Assembly (NCBI RefSeq): GCF_900106585.1
Contig: NZ_FNWH01000006.1
Coordinates: 1,206,501 to 1,270,500, forward strand
From: Acidaminococcus timonensis
GTDB lineage: Bacteria; Bacillota; Negativicutes; Acidaminococcales; Acidaminococcaceae
Direction of reading: 5' to 3'
DNA: 64,000 nucleotides
Position 1 is the first letter of the stretch. The number at the start of each line of letters is the position of its first letter. This document shows, one piece after another, positions 34,414 to 44,673 of this stretch. A program made the translations under genes and the position numbers. The notes under the pieces are model-generated. The model did not search any database. It was not told the origin of the DNA and saw only the letters and a list, made by a program, of their open reading frames with translations.

Positions 34414-34452
34414 TAAAAACGGGACTGCCGCACCGGACAGTCCCGTTTCGTT
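34414..34452 (-). terminator. Terminator of pckA
   Basis: AACGGGACTG pairs with CAGTCCCGTT around CCGCACCGGA. The minus strand continues TTTTTATGC. The tsaE -10 lies immediately downstream. Confidence 0.85.
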
Positions 34453-34462
34453 TCTGATTCTG

Positions 34463-36022
34463 TTAGTCCACAACCGGGCCGGCGGAAGCGATGTCTTCCG
34501 TGACCTTCCCCTGGAATTTCTTGAAGTTTTCCTGGAACAGCCGGGCCAGTTTGCGAGCCGTTTCATCATAGGCTGCCTTGTCTTCCCAGGTGCTTCTGGG
34601 ATTCAGCACATTGCTGGGGACATTGGGGCAGGATTTGGGGATGGAAACCCCGAACAGAGGCATGGTGGTCCACCCTTCCTTGCCCAGTTCTCCGTCCAGT
34701 GCCGCATGGATCATGGCACGGGTATAAGCCAGTTTCATCCGGCTGCCCACACCGTAGGGGCCGCCGCTCCACCCGGTGTTCACCAGGTATACATTGGTCT
34801 CATGCTTGGCAATCCGTTCGCCCAGCAGCTTGGCATAGGTCAGGGGCTGCAGGGGCAGGAACGGTGCCCCGAAAGCCGTGGAGAACGTGGCCTGGGGTTC
34901 CGTAATGCCCCGTTCCGTACCGGCCACCTTGCTGGTATACCCGGTCAGGTAATGGTACATGGCCTGTTCCTTGGTCAGTTTGGAGATGGGAGGCAGCACA
35001 CCGAACGCATCGGCGGTCAGGAAGATAATGTTCTTCGGATGGCCGGCAATGCTGGGCAGTTTGGCATTGGGAATATAGTTCAGCGGATAGGCCACACGGG
35101 TGTTTTCCGTAATGCTGCTGTCGGAGAAATCGGGAACTCCATTCTTGGGGTCCACCACCACGTTTTCCATGACGGCACCGAATTTCACGGCATTGTAAAT
35201 TTCCGGCTGGCTGTCTTCCGTCAGGTCGATGCACTTGGCATAGCAACCCCCTTCGATGTTGAACACACCATTGTCGCCCCAGCCGTGTTCATCGTCTCCG
35301 ATCAGGCTCCGGTGGGGATCCGCAGACAGGGTGGTCTTGCCGGTACCGGACAGGCCAAAGAACAGGGCCACGTCCCCTCTGGGGCCTTCGTTGCAGGAGC
35401 AGTGCATGGTCAGGATGTCCTGCAGCGGCAGCAGATAGTTCATCACGGAGAAAATGGATTTCTTCAATTCGCCGGCGTACAGGCCGCCGCCGATCAGGAC
35501 CACCTTCTTGTCGAAGTTCAGGATGATGAAAGTTTCAGAATGGGTGCCATCCACAGCGGGGTCCGCTTCCACACTGGGCAGGGAAATCACCGTGAAATCT
35601 TCCTGGACGGTGCTGGGTTCATCGGTCTTGATGAACAGCTGGCTGACAAACAGAGTCTGCCAGGCTTTTTCATTGATGAACTTCACCCGGATCTGGTATT
35701 TGGGGTCAGCCCCGGCCTTTACGTTCTTTACATAGACTTTGTGTTCCTTGATATAGGCTTCGCATTTGGCATACAGCTTATCGAAGGTTTCCTGGCTGCA
35801 GGGCTGGTTGTTGTCCCAGTTCACCACATCATGGGTAAGCGGCGTGTCAACGATGAATTTGTCTTTGGGAGAACGGCCCGTATGGGTACCGGTGGTCACC
35901 CGCAGGGCGCCCCGATCAGAAAAAGTCCCCTCTCCGTTACGGACGGCTTCTTCAATCAATTCACGAACGCTCAAATCTCTTACTGTTTCTTTCGCTTCCG
36001 CTAACAATCCGGCACTGATCAT
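34463..36022 (-). CDS. pckA: Phosphoenolpyruvate carboxykinase (ATP)
   Basis: 519 residues from ATG 36022 (AGGAGAGG upstream); the frame is open further upstream but not coding. N-terminal [14 protein letters not shown], kinase-1a P-loop [14 protein letters not shown] and the metal-binding DEHGW are present. It interconverts oxaloacetate and PEP. In amino-acid fermenters it feeds gluconeogenesis or makes ATP in the carboxylating direction. It has its own strong promoter. Confidence 0.96.
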   Translation of the reverse strand: MISAGLLAEAKETVRDLSVRELIEEAVRNGEGTFSDRGALRVTTGTHTGRSPKDKFIVDTPLTHDVVNWDNNQPCSQETFDKLYAKCEAYIKEHKVYVKNVKAGADPKYQIRVKFINEKAWQTLFVSQLFIKTDEPSTVQEDFTVISLPSVEADPAVDGTHSETFIILNFDKKVVLIGGGLYAGELKKSIFSVMNYLLPLQDILTMHCSCNEGPRGDVALFFGLSGTGKTTLSADPHRSLIGDDEHGWGDNGVFNIEGGCYAKCIDLTEDSQPEIYNAVKFGAVMENVVVDPKNGVPDFSDSSITENTRVAYPLNYIPNAKLPSIAGHPKNIIFLTADAFGVLPPISKLTKEQAMYHYLTGYTSKVAGTERGITEPQATFSTAFGAPFLPLQPLTYAKLLGERIAKHETNVYLVNTGWSGGPYGVGSRMKLAYTRAMIHAALDGELGKEGWTTMPLFGVSIPKSCPNVPSNVLNPRSTWEDKAAYDETARKLARLFQENFKKFQGKVTEDIASAGPVVD

Positions 36023-36092
36023 ATTGTTTTCCTCTCCTATATCCACTCTTGGCCCCTCCATCACCCCGGAGCCAGCATTGTATACACAGTTC

Positions 36093-36121
36093 ATTATATG
36101 ATATTTTCGGACAATTGACAA
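36093..36121 (-). promoter_or_regulatory. pckA promoter
   Basis: On the minus strand TTGTCA (36116-36121), 17-bp spacer, TATAAT (36093-36098), about 70 bp before the start codon. Confidence 0.7.
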
Positions 36122-36126
36122 CCAGA

Positions 36127-36164
36127 TAAAAAAATTGCCGCCCACCGGCGGCAATTTTCTGTTT
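36127..36164 (-). terminator. Terminator of the acyl-CoA dehydrogenase gene
   Basis: AAAATTGCCGCC pairs with GGCGGCAATTTT with an A/T flank. On the minus strand it ends in TTTTTTATC. Confidence 0.8.
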
Positions 36165-37298
36165 TCAATACAGGATTTTGTTGGCGATGACCATCCGTTG
36201 GATCTGGTTGGTGCCTTCGTAGATTTGCAGGATCTTGGCATCCCGCATCTTCTTTTCCATGGGATAATCTTTCATATACCCATAGCCGCCCATGATCTGC
36301 ACCGCATCCGTAGCCACTTCCATGGCCACATCAGAAGCAAAGCATTTGCTCATGGCTGCTTCCTTGCCGAATTCCACGCCCTGGTCACGCATCCAGCAGG
36401 CTTTATGGACCATCAGACGAGCGGTTTCCACCTTCATGGCCATATCAGCGATCATGGCCTGGACCATCTGGAAGGAAGCAATGGGCTGGCCAAACTGTCT
36501 CCGTTCCCGGGCATAATGAGAAGCGATATCCAGGCAGGATTGTGCCAGACCTACGGCTACCGCCGCCACAAACGGACGGGCGCTATCCAGGGTGTTCATG
36601 GCAATGCGGAAGCCCTGGCCTTCACGGCCGACCCGCATGGTTTCCGGAACCACCACGTCTTCCAGGATCAGTTCGCAGGTGTTGGAGGGACGGATCCCCA
36701 TTTTGTCTTCCTTGCGGCCTACCGAGAAACCGGGCGTGCCTTTCGGTACGATGAAAGCCGTCAGCCCGCGGATGCCACCGGTTTTCCGGGTATTGGCGAA
36801 AATCAGGAAGCTGTCAGCGATGCCACCGTTGGTGATGAACACTTTGTTCCCGTTCAGCACATAGTGATCGCCCTCTTTCACAGCCTTGGTGGAAACGGCA
36901 CCGGCATCGGAACCGGCCCCCGGTTCGGTCAGTGCGAAGGCAGCCAGTTTGCCGTCGTTCAGCAGGTCGCACTGGTATTTCTTCTGTTCGTCATTGCCGG
37001 CGATCAGGATGGGATAGGAAGCCAGGGCATTGGCCGCAATGGACGTTGCGATACCGGCGCAGCCCTTGCCCAGTTCTTCATAAATGGTAGCGATGGTGAT
37101 GCTGTCCAGTCCAGGACCACCGTATTCTTCAGGAACCACCAGATTCAGCAGGCCCATGTCACCGGCCTTTTTGAAGATTTCCGGTCTGGCATGGTTTTCC
37201 CGGTCCATTTCTTCGGTATAAGGTACGATTTCCTTGTCGACGAAATCTTTAACCATTGCCTGCAGTTCCAATTGCTCTTCGGTTAATGCGAAATCCAT
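36165..37298 (-). CDS. Short-chain acyl-CoA dehydrogenase (butyryl-CoA dehydrogenase-like)
   Basis: 377 residues, standard single-domain length, without the EtfA/rubredoxin parts of the paralogue at 24.6 kb. [20 protein letters not shown] and the catalytic Glu in YEGTNQIQR are present. It oxidises acyl-CoA or, with an electron-bifurcating Etf, reduces crotonyl-CoA in butyrate formation. No etf genes are in the window. The reading direction cannot be inferred from sequence. Confidence 0.93.
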   Translation of the reverse strand: MDFALTEEQLELQAMVKDFVDKEIVPYTEEMDRENHARPEIFKKAGDMGLLNLVVPEEYGGPGLDSITIATIYEELGKGCAGIATSIAANALASYPILIAGNDEQKKYQCDLLNDGKLAAFALTEPGAGSDAGAVSTKAVKEGDHYVLNGNKVFITNGGIADSFLIFANTRKTGGIRGLTAFIVPKGTPGFSVGRKEDKMGIRPSNTCELILEDVVVPETMRVGREGQGFRIAMNTLDSARPFVAAVAVGLAQSCLDIASHYARERRQFGQPIASFQMVQAMIADMAMKVETARLMVHKACWMRDQGVEFGKEAAMSKCFASDVAMEVATDAVQIMGGYGYMKDYPMEKKMRDAKILQIYEGTNQIQRMVIANKILY

Positions 37299-37357
37299 AA
37301 GGTTCCTCCTGTTTTATCGTTATTGCTCACGTTTTGAAGCCTAAATGCAGGCTTATT

Positions 37358-37807
37358 TTACCACTTTTTGGGGATTTCGTCAAAATGGCCGATGACAAAC
37401 ATGGTCCCCGTCACATCCGCCATTTCCTTCCCGGTATGATCATAGATCATCACCCGGGTGACCACCGTGGAACGGCCTGCGTGGATCAGGGAGGCTTTGG
37501 CCCAGACTTTTTCCTTGGCGCTGGTATTGCTGATGAAGTTGATGGAACTGGAGAGCGTTACCACCTTACAGCCGATGCTGTACCCCACTGCCCCCATGGC
37601 CGTATCCGCCAGGGTGAACAGGGCACCGCCGTGGATTACACCATACCGGTTCCCATGTTTGTGTTCCGGATCCGCATCCATGCTCAGTTCACAATACCCG
37701 CAGGTCACTTTTTCCAGTTTCACATCCGCCAGCTTCATGAAGGTATTCTCTTCAAATTTCCGCTCCATCCAGCCCGGGATTTCTTTTGCTGTCAGCAAGG
37801 TTTTCAC
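37358..37807 (-). CDS. PaaI-family hotdog thioesterase
   Basis: 149 residues of a single hotdog fold. The GVIHGGALFTLADTAMG segment (about 56-72) is the PaaI/YbgC-type active-site region with the conserved Asp. Such enzymes hydrolyse acyl-CoA thioesters. It lies 59 bp before the acyl-CoA dehydrogenase on the same strand, which suggests shared acyl-CoA housekeeping. Confidence 0.87.
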   Translation of the reverse strand: MKTLLTAKEIPGWMERKFEENTFMKLADVKLEKVTCGYCELSMDADPEHKHGNRYGVIHGGALFTLADTAMGAVGYSIGCKVVTLSSSINFISNTSAKEKVWAKASLIHAGRSTVVTRVMIYDHTGKEMADVTGTMFVIGHFDEIPKKW

Positions 37808-37871
37808 TCCTTTAAAAAGGGGCGCTTTCCAGCGTCCCTGCCGTATTCTATGGATTTATTATACCGCAAAA

Positions 37872-38456
37872 TCACAGAATGTACACACGTACCCGCCGAC
37901 GGCCCCATTCAAGCGCCTGTCCGCGGTTATCAAATGCCAGGTCGATTTTATTGCCCTTGATCGCCGAACCGATATCGCAGGCATATCCTTCGCCATAGCC
38001 CATTATATACATTCTTGTACCCAGAGGGATCAGAACCGGATCCACGGCCACCACGCCCCTTCGCATGGGGATTCCTGAATAGGTGATTCCCGTCACACCT
38101 GGATCCTGGGGACTGTACCCGGTGCTTTCCATGGTCCAGATTTTCCGGAACCGGCCGAAATCCAGTCCGCTCTGTTTGCTCATTAAATTGTAGATCGACC
38201 AGGTAACCTGCCCGGTCTGGGGTTTCCGATTCTTCTTCTGGAATTTCTTGACTGCAATCTGTGTCCCTGTTCCGTACTCTCCATCTATATCGCCGTCATA
38301 ATAATTCAGTTTGGACAACATAGCTTGTACTTCTTCCACCTTTTGACCCTTGGACCCCAAAACCGCCACTGGTTTTACAGTGGCGGCTTTCACGGTCAGG
38401 GGCATCAGCAGAAGGAGCAGGAGCGTCAGCAGGAGACCATAGGTCTTGTGACGCAC
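37872..38456 (-). CDS. Secreted 3D-domain protein with peptidoglycan-binding domain
   Basis: 194 residues. Signal peptide (about 1-25, cleavage near VKAA), a PG_binding_1 domain (about 35-90, EVQAMLSKLNYYDGDIDGEYG) and a C-terminal 3D domain with the DLAFDNRGQALEWGRRRVRV signature. This resembles YabE/YuiC-type lytic transglycosylases acting in the cell wall. Confidence 0.88.
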   Translation of the reverse strand: MRHKTYGLLLTLLLLLLMPLTVKAATVKPVAVLGSKGQKVEEVQAMLSKLNYYDGDIDGEYGTGTQIAVKKFQKKNRKPQTGQVTWSIYNLMSKQSGLDFGRFRKIWTMESTGYSPQDPGVTGITYSGIPMRRGVVAVDPVLIPLGTRMYIMGYGEGYACDIGSAIKGNKIDLAFDNRGQALEWGRRRVRVYIL

Positions 38457-38489
38457 TGTGCGGCTGCCTCCTTTTTTGCCATGATCCTT

Positions 38490-40388
38490 TTACAGGATGT
38501 TGTTCTTGTAATCGCTGTACAGGCCTTCCAGTTCTTCCATCTTGGCATCCAGGGTTTTCTGCAGATCGGAGGCTTTATCGAAGTCCCCGTCAGCAAAGGC
38601 TTTGCCGATCTGGGTGAACAGGCTGGTGCTGGTATCCGTGTCTTTGGCGATCAGGACACGCAGTTCCTGCACTCTCTGCCACATGCCATCGTCCCAGGCA
38701 GTGCTGCTTTCGCTGGCCACCGGCTTCATGGCAACGATCTTGGCTCTGTAATCAGGAATGATGTGTTTCAGCAGTTCGGTCTGCCACCGGATCAGAGCGC
38801 CCGTTTCAAAGGATTTCAGGTACACCGGTTTGATGATGTCTCCCTGAGTCAGCACGGCAACCTTGTCAGGATAGGCATCGAAGGCTTTGCAGTTTTCCCA
38901 TACGGTCGCAGGCGGTTTGCCAAAATATGCATCCCGTTCCTCATCGGAGTAATCTTCGAATACATCGTTTTCAGAACGATATTCACGGTCTTTTTCCAGA
39001 TAGAAACCTTCTTCGCCGGCCTTCTTGGACAGTTCAGCACACAGTCCATCGGTGCTCTTGCCGGAACCCAGAGCAGCCTTAATGCCGTCCAGAGCGGCCA
39101 TATAGAAGCCAGCCAGAGCCATGTAGGTATTGGTGAAGGGGTTGGGGGCACGCATTTCGAAACGAGTGGCTTTCGGGTTGTCCAGGTCGCGGATCAGGCC
39201 GGCCAGGATGGTACGGTTCCGGGAGGGGATGTCCGGAGCCTTGCCCAGAGAAGTCACGATGCAGATCGGAGCTTCGAACCCGGGTTTCAGACGTTTGAAG
39301 GCATCGGTGGTGCAGGAAACAATGGGGTTCAGCACTTCATAGTTTTTCAGGATGCCCATCAGAGCGCCGTACCCTACAGCGGACAGAAAGTCTTTCGTCA
39401 TATCAGCCGGGCTGAACAGGTTGTAGAACTTGCCGTCTTTGGTAATACAGCCCATACCCACGTGGGTATGTTCGCCACTGCCGGCTACGCCCACAATGGG
39501 TTTTGCCAGGAAGGAAACTTCCAGGCCGTTGGCACGGAAAATTTCCTTGACCACGGTGCGGACCAGGATTTCGTTATCCGCAGCCTGCAGGCCATTGGAA
39601 TATTTCCAGTCGATTTCCAGCTGTTCATTGACATGGGTCATATTGCCGTTGGCATCCAGCTGGCCACGGACGCCGCCCACTTCTTTATGCCCCATTTCAG
39701 GTTCCAGGCCATAGTAGCCCAGCACTGCAACAGCCTGTTCCAGAGCGGTACGGACATTGCCACGGGTACGAGCCCAGTATTGTTCCTGCATGATCTGGGA
39801 AGAGGACAGAGCCTCGGTGGAAACATTTTCCGTCGGAGTCTTGACCCAGAATTCCAGTTCCGTTGCACTGGTGAAGGTGATTTTTTCCACATCGTCGGCA
39901 GCAAATGCCAGTCCGGGGACTTTCCCTTCTGCTTTCATGGCTTTCAGGGTTTCATCGGCAACGTATTCCAGGGTCTTCTTCAGCAGATACCGGGAATCCA
40001 CGAATTCTCCATTATGTTTCAGGAAGCAGGGAACCCGCAGGGTACCAACCAGTTTGCCGGTTTCCGGATCCACATGTTCCAGGTTGTAATCCACGAACCA
40101 GTTCACGGACAGATCGGCCACCATATCCACACGGGCATCGTTCAGAGAAGCGACGCCGGGCAGTACCACGGAAGAACCGTCGGTCTGAGCGGTGTGATGG
40201 TACAGCATGGTATCCATGTCGTCCAGCAGGGCAGAAATGGGAACTTTTTCATCCGTATCATTCCCGGCGAAGTCGATGCCCATGAAGGACACGAATTTGA
40301 TTTCAGGATGTTGTGCCAGCAGAACCTGTAACGTATCCGGTGTCAATTGACTGGGTTTAATGACGTACAGTAAATCTTTTTCGTACAT
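38490..40388 (-). CDS. glnA: Glutamine synthetase, large divergent form
   Basis: 632 residues, against about 445-470 for the common type I. The core motifs SATELEFW, GSGEHTHVGM, RLKPGFEAP, RNRTILAGLI and RFEMRAPNPFTNTYMALA mark the ATP-dependent ligase fold. About 150 extra C-terminal residues form a mostly helical extension. It makes glutamine from glutamate and ammonium. Strong -10 at 40489-40494 but a poor -35, so an activator may be needed. Confidence 0.88.
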   Translation of the reverse strand: MYEKDLLYVIKPSQLTPDTLQVLLAQHPEIKFVSFMGIDFAGNDTDEKVPISALLDDMDTMLYHHTAQTDGSSVVLPGVASLNDARVDMVADLSVNWFVDYNLEHVDPETGKLVGTLRVPCFLKHNGEFVDSRYLLKKTLEYVADETLKAMKAEGKVPGLAFAADDVEKITFTSATELEFWVKTPTENVSTEALSSSQIMQEQYWARTRGNVRTALEQAVAVLGYYGLEPEMGHKEVGGVRGQLDANGNMTHVNEQLEIDWKYSNGLQAADNEILVRTVVKEIFRANGLEVSFLAKPIVGVAGSGEHTHVGMGCITKDGKFYNLFSPADMTKDFLSAVGYGALMGILKNYEVLNPIVSCTTDAFKRLKPGFEAPICIVTSLGKAPDIPSRNRTILAGLIRDLDNPKATRFEMRAPNPFTNTYMALAGFYMAALDGIKAALGSGKSTDGLCAELSKKAGEEGFYLEKDREYRSENDVFEDYSDEERDAYFGKPPATVWENCKAFDAYPDKVAVLTQGDIIKPVYLKSFETGALIRWQTELLKHIIPDYRAKIVAMKPVASESSTAWDDGMWQRVQELRVLIAKDTDTSTSLFTQIGKAFADGDFDKASDLQKTLDAKMEELEGLYSDYKNNIL

Positions 40389-40585
40389 AATTGAAATCCC
40401 CTTTCCCCTCTATAACTCTTTACTCTTTTGAATACCTGGCTTGGTTGATGGAACCTTTCCAAAACCCGTATCCTTGTTTACGTGCCTTATTATAGCACAA
40501 AGGATTCCATCTGCCTAGAGGAAAAACGGCTTTTTTCGAATTATTTTCTTGTTAGTTTTTATAAACGTTCGATTTTAACTGTTTG

Positions 40586-40624
40586 TGTCCAATAATTTTA
40601 CAATAAAAGGTTGATTATAATCAA
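40586..40624. promoter_or_regulatory. Possible nitrogen-regulator sites upstream of glnA
   Basis: TGTCCAATAATTTTACA (40586-40602) fits the GlnR/TnrA consensus TGTNA-N7-TNACA with one mismatch, and TTGATTATAATCAA (40611-40624) is a perfect palindrome. Both lie about 95-130 bp upstream of the glnA -10. The 285-bp gap is AT-rich and holds no gene. Whether this lineage has GlnR is unknown. Confidence 0.35.
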
Positions 40625-40673
40625 TTGTACAATCTATTTCCGAACTTTAGTAAGGTAAAGAAGTACCGTGTCC

Positions 40674-40994
40674 TCATCCTTTTTCCACGATCTGCCGGTA
40701 ATGCTGCCGGGCGTCCCGGTAGGCAGCCAGGATGGCCTTGCCGGAGGAGCCGAAATACCGGCTGGTCACTTCCTGCTCCAGGAACGCGGAATCCCGGACC
40801 ATATCATGTTTCAGGAACAGTTTCCGGATGAAGTTCCGGGTCAGTTCCATGGTGGCATTGCTGTCCACCTCCACGATTTCTCCGGTCTGTTCCACCACCT
40901 CGAACGCCATGTAGAACACGCCGTAAATCCTGGTGATGGCATTGTCCATATTGGTCCGGGCTTCTCCCGTAATATAAAGAGTTCGTTGATCCAT
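40674..40994 (-). CDS. DUF3870 domain protein
   Basis: 106 residues. It opens with ITGEARTNMDNAITRIYGVF and continues with GEIVEVDSNATMELTRNFI, the pattern of the small DUF3870 family, whose role is unknown. No membrane segment. The gene is alone, with 174 bp of unassigned sequence upstream (40995-41168) in which I see no feature. Confidence 0.7.
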   Translation of the reverse strand: MDQRTLYITGEARTNMDNAITRIYGVFYMAFEVVEQTGEIVEVDSNATMELTRNFIRKLFLKHDMVRDSAFLEQEVTSRYFGSSGKAILAAYRDARQHYRQIVEKG

Positions 40995-41168
40995 GTTCCT
41001 GTTTCTCCTTCGGTATCAAATGCAGACAGCTCAGAGGGGCACTCCATTTCGCCCCATTCCCCTGTCTCAGGATGGGCCTGTCCCTCTCCTGCCTGGGAAT
41101 GCAAAAGCTCTCTTTATTTTACCACCACTTCTCCATGGAGAAAACGAATATCAGGATCCATATCCCTT

Positions 41169-41969
41169 TCAACCACCTGTCATAGTCTCCCACACCCACC
41201 GGGAAATCCGTCCGATGGTTTCCCGGCCGCTGCGGTTGTCCGGCATATGGCTGGTGAGTACCACCAGGATGTAGGGATGGTCCGGCAGCAAAAAGATGCC
41301 GCCGTCATTCTCCACGCCGTCCAGATCCCCGCATTTGTGGGCCAGAGGCACAGTCTCCGGCAGGTACCGCTGCAGCCGTTCCCCCTGCTGCTGCCGTTTC
41401 AGGATGTCCAGCATGAGCTTGCTGGCCCGCTGGCTCACCAGCGTACCTTCGTAGATTTTCCGCAACAGCTTTCCCATGTCGCCTGCCGAAATCCAGTTGT
41501 CCATGCCCCGTGCCAAAGCATCGCTGTCCATCATCCTGCGGCCCAGGCGAGCTGCCTGGAGCCCCAGTTCCTTGCCCAGCGCATTGACATTTTCCATCCC
41601 CACCAGACCGATGATCCGGTTGGTGGCCAGATTGTCGCTGACGATGATCATCAGAGTAGCCAGTTCCTTCAATGTAAAGACATGCCCCGGTTCCAGTTCC
41701 TTCAGGATGCCATCTCCCCCGGTATAATCCTCCTTCCGGATGGTCACCGGCTGTTCCAGGGAAAGCAGTCCCTGTTCCACCTGGCGCAGCAGTTCCGCCA
41801 GGATCAATACCTTGATGGTACTGGCAGACGGAACGGCACGGGTCCCCCCAAAAGAGAACCCGTGCCCGATGGTTTCATCATAGAAATCCACTGCCACTGT
41901 ACCGGCTCTCTGCCGGCACAGGGATGCGATCCGTTTTTTCACTTGTTCCAGACTGGATGTGGTTTCCAT
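41169..41969 (-). CDS. Class A beta-lactamase-like serine hydrolase without signal peptide
   Basis: 266 residues. Active-site Ser50-x-x-Lys53 (SASTIKV), Ser111-Asp-Asn113 and an HKCGDLDG box in place of Lys-Thr-Gly match the penicillin-binding fold. No signal peptide or lipobox is seen at METTSSLEQVKKRIASL, so it is probably cytoplasmic. That argues against beta-lactam resistance and for an amide or peptide hydrolase. It follows the DUF819 gene by 19 bp in a peptide-use operon. Confidence 0.82.
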   Translation of the reverse strand: METTSSLEQVKKRIASLCRQRAGTVAVDFYDETIGHGFSFGGTRAVPSASTIKVLILAELLRQVEQGLLSLEQPVTIRKEDYTGGDGILKELEPGHVFTLKELATLMIIVSDNLATNRIIGLVGMENVNALGKELGLQAARLGRRMMDSDALARGMDNWISAGDMGKLLRKIYEGTLVSQRASKLMLDILKRQQQGERLQRYLPETVPLAHKCGDLDGVENDGGIFLLPDHPYILVVLTSHMPDNRSGRETIGRISRWVWETMTGG

Positions 41970-43168
41970 GCTGCCCCCTTTACGTCCCTCAGGCCATCAA
42001 CTTCAAAACATAGCCGCAGATCAGCCCGGCGAAATTCCCCACGGCGGCGCCCAGCACCCCCATCAGTACCCCGATGCCCGCATAGGATTCGTTGTAGGCC
42101 GAAGCCACGATGGGTGCCGAGGCTGCCCCGCCGATGTTGGCCAGGGACGCCGTGGACACCATGCACAGATCCCAGTGGAACAGCTTGCTGAGCACATACA
42201 TGAGGATCACGTGCACCGCCAGGATGAAGAACCCGTAGACCACCCACATGGGCGCACTCAGAAGGTCCATGACGGAAGCCGTGGACGCCAGCAGGGAAAC
42301 GACAGCGTACAGGTACACGCTGGACAGTTCCTCCACGGCCGGTACCTTGCCCAGCGGGCTCATGGCGCAGATAAGGCCCAGTACCGTGACGAATACGGTA
42401 GTCATGGTGCCCTTATCGAACATACCCAGGCCCACCGCCTTCAGAGAAGCATTCAGGGAAGCCCCCACGCTCTGGCTGATGGCGGATACCAGCAGGGAAA
42501 TACCGATCAGGAAGATCCAGTCAGCTGCGGTAGCCTTTTTCTTTTCCTTGGCCACTTCAGCAGCAGCCGCATCTGCCACAGCCTGCAGTTTGGAGGTATC
42601 GGCCTTCACCGCATTGTTCCATTTGGGTGCGTATTTCACCATGAGCAGCAGCAGGGCGATCCACACGGAATAACACACTGTATCCAGAGCCAGGGCGCAG
42701 CTGTAGGCACCGGCATCCACCGGCAGTGCCGCCTGCATAGCTGCCATATTGGCTGAACCCCCTACCCAGGAGGCATACAGAGCGGCCACGGCACCCCAGG
42801 TATCATTGCCCAGGAATCCCTTGAAAATGGGATACCCGACGACGAAGCCCACGAACAGGGTGACGGAACAGCCCAGGAAGATCGCCACCATCCGGCCGCC
42901 CAGTTTGGCCAGTTTCCGGAAGTCGCAGCGCAGCAGCATGACAAAGATCATGGCGTACAGCAGATTGTTCTTCAGTGCCTTATACGCAGCAGACACTTCC
43001 TTGGAATGGTACAGTCCCATGGTGCAGAACACCATGTTCAGCACATAGATCCACACCAGAGGTGGAACCAGGTTGAAGATCTTCCACTTGGTATATTTTT
43101 CCAGGGCCAGCAGGCCCCCTGCCAGAAACATCAGAAACGCAATGTAAGTAAAGCCGTTGGTAATGAGC

Positions 43169-43218
43169 TGACCCCCAATTGTTAGACCAAAAATCTAACA
43201 ATTGGGGGTCAGTTTTTT
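43169..43218 (+). terminator. Hairpin and T-run at the left end of the IS150-type element
   Basis: TGACCCCCAATTGTTAGA pairs with TCTAACAATTGGGGGTCA around CCAAAAA and is followed by GTTTTTTA, immediately before the orfA ATG. It would stop outside transcription from entering the transposase gene, a known self-limiting device of insertion sequences. Confidence 0.7.
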
Positions 43219-43797
43219 ATGGCAAAACACAACTATGAATTTAAGAAAAAAATAGTACTGGAATACTTGAACAGTGACGAAGGGTGTATTTCTATTTCAC
43301 GTAAATATGGGATGGCAAGTAGCAGCCAGCTGCTAAAGTGGGTTGCTGCTTACAAGGCATTTGGTGATAATGGACTGAAGAGATCCCGCTCTCAAAAAAT
43401 ATACTCTTTCAAAGAAAAACTTTCTGTGGTAGAGTCTTACTTAACAAACGAAATCTCGTATCAGGAATTGGCAATTCAAGTAGGAATCAATAATCCATCC
43501 ATGATTTCCAGATGGGTCAATGAATTTAAAATTGCGGGGCCGGAAGCGTTACGGCCACATAAAAAAGGCAGGAAGAGAACTTTGAACAAATCTCAAACCA
43601 AAAAAACAGATCCCCAGGTTCAGCAGCCGATGGTCGACATCAGTGTGGAACATGTCCAGGAGTTAGAGGATGAACTCCTTAAACTCCGTATAGAGAATGC
43701 TTTTTTAAAAGAACTGAGGAGACTGCGTTTAGAGGACGAAGCAAAAATGAGAGAGTTGCGAAAATCATCTCCAGTCTCCGAAGATCATTCAAATTGA
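43219..43797 (+). CDS. IS150-type OrfA (DNA-binding subunit)
   Basis: 192 residues with two helix-turn-helix domains (SISRKYGMASSSQLLKWV and the second ELAIQVGINNPSMISRWV) and a C-terminal leucine-zipper-like region (ELEDELLKLRIENAFLKEL). It binds the element ends. OrfA probably shifts -1 into OrfB near the A5 run at 43743-43747 to make the fused transposase. Confidence 0.92.
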   Translation: MAKHNYEFKKKIVLEYLNSDEGCISISRKYGMASSSQLLKWVAAYKAFGDNGLKRSRSQKIYSFKEKLSVVESYLTNEISYQELAIQVGINNPSMISRWVNEFKIAGPEALRPHKKGRKRTLNKSQTKKTDPQVQQPMVDISVEHVQELEDELLKLRIENAFLKELRRLRLEDEAKMRELRKSSPVSEDHSN

Positions 43798-44639
43798 AAG
43801 ACCTTCTCTCCTATACTCAAATGCCTAAAGCGACCTATATGTACTGGCAGAAACGGTTTGACCGCGTGAATCCAGACCAGGAAGTAGAGGACAAAATACA
43901 GGAAATCCGCAGCCAGCATAAAGATTATGGATATCGGCGCATGACCGGTGAGCTGAAGAATCAAGGGCTTTGCGTGAACAAGAAGAAAGTTCAACGTATC
44001 ATGCAGGAACTGAGCCTTCAGGTAACATCCTTTACCCGGAAAAGCCGTAAATACAGCTCCTATAAGGGTAAGGTAGGAACCATTGCTCCCAATAGAATAC
44101 ATCGTCGTTTTGAGACGAATATCCCACATCAGAAGATTACAACCGACACTTCAGAATTCAAATACTATGAAGTAGATCCACAGGGACATCTGACCCTGCA
44201 CAAGCTTTATCTGGATCCTTTCCTGGACATGTTCAATGATGAAATCATCAGCTATGGAATAGCAAAACGTCCTTCGGCTGAAAGCATACTGGAAGCTCAA
44301 GCTGAAGCAATCGAAATTACTGCTGATTGTCCGTATCGAAGAACGTTTCACTCCGATCAGGGTTGGGCATACCAAATGAAGGCCTATGCCAGGAATCTAA
44401 AAAAAGGACGAATTTTTCAAAGCATGTCTCGAAAGGGCAACTGTCATGATAACGCTGTAATGGAGAATTTCTTCGGCTTAATGAAGCAGGAAATGTATTA
44501 TGGAGTAATCTACTACAGCTACGAAGAACTAAAAAACGCTATCGAACGATACATTAAATACTATAACGAGCAAAGGATCAAGGAAAAACTATGCTGGAAA
44601 AGTCCTGTTCAATATAGGCTTTCCTTGCAGGCAGCATAA
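43794..44639 (+). CDS. IS150-type OrfB (DDE transposase)
   Basis: 281 residues counted from a TTG at 43794. The frame is open upstream (reading ...ISSLRRSFKLKDLLSY), consistent with translation as an OrfA-OrfB fusion. Catalytic Asp118, Asp188 and Glu224 show the DD(35)E spacing of the IS3 family. Intact. Confidence 0.93.
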   Translation: MKDLLSYTQMPKATYMYWQKRFDRVNPDQEVEDKIQEIRSQHKDYGYRRMTGELKNQGLCVNKKKVQRIMQELSLQVTSFTRKSRKYSSYKGKVGTIAPNRIHRRFETNIPHQKITTDTSEFKYYEVDPQGHLTLHKLYLDPFLDMFNDEIISYGIAKRPSAESILEAQAEAIEITADCPYRRTFHSDQGWAYQMKAYARNLKKGRIFQSMSRKGNCHDNAVMENFFGLMKQEMYYGVIYYSYEELKNAIERYIKYYNEQRIKEKLCWKSPVQYRLSLQAA

Positions 44640-44643
44640 AAAA

Positions 44644-44673
44644 GTAACGAGACAGTAAAAACCATCTCGTTAC
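44644..44673. terminator. Hairpin after orfB
   Basis: GTAACGAGA pairs with TCTCGTTAC around a 12-base loop, directly after the orfB stop and inside the right end of the element. No strong T-run follows. Confidence 0.5.

Noticed and set aside
41169..41969. Antibiotic-resistance beta-lactamase
   Set aside because: No secretion signal, an altered Lys-Thr-Gly box and a dipeptide-metabolism operon context argue for another substrate.
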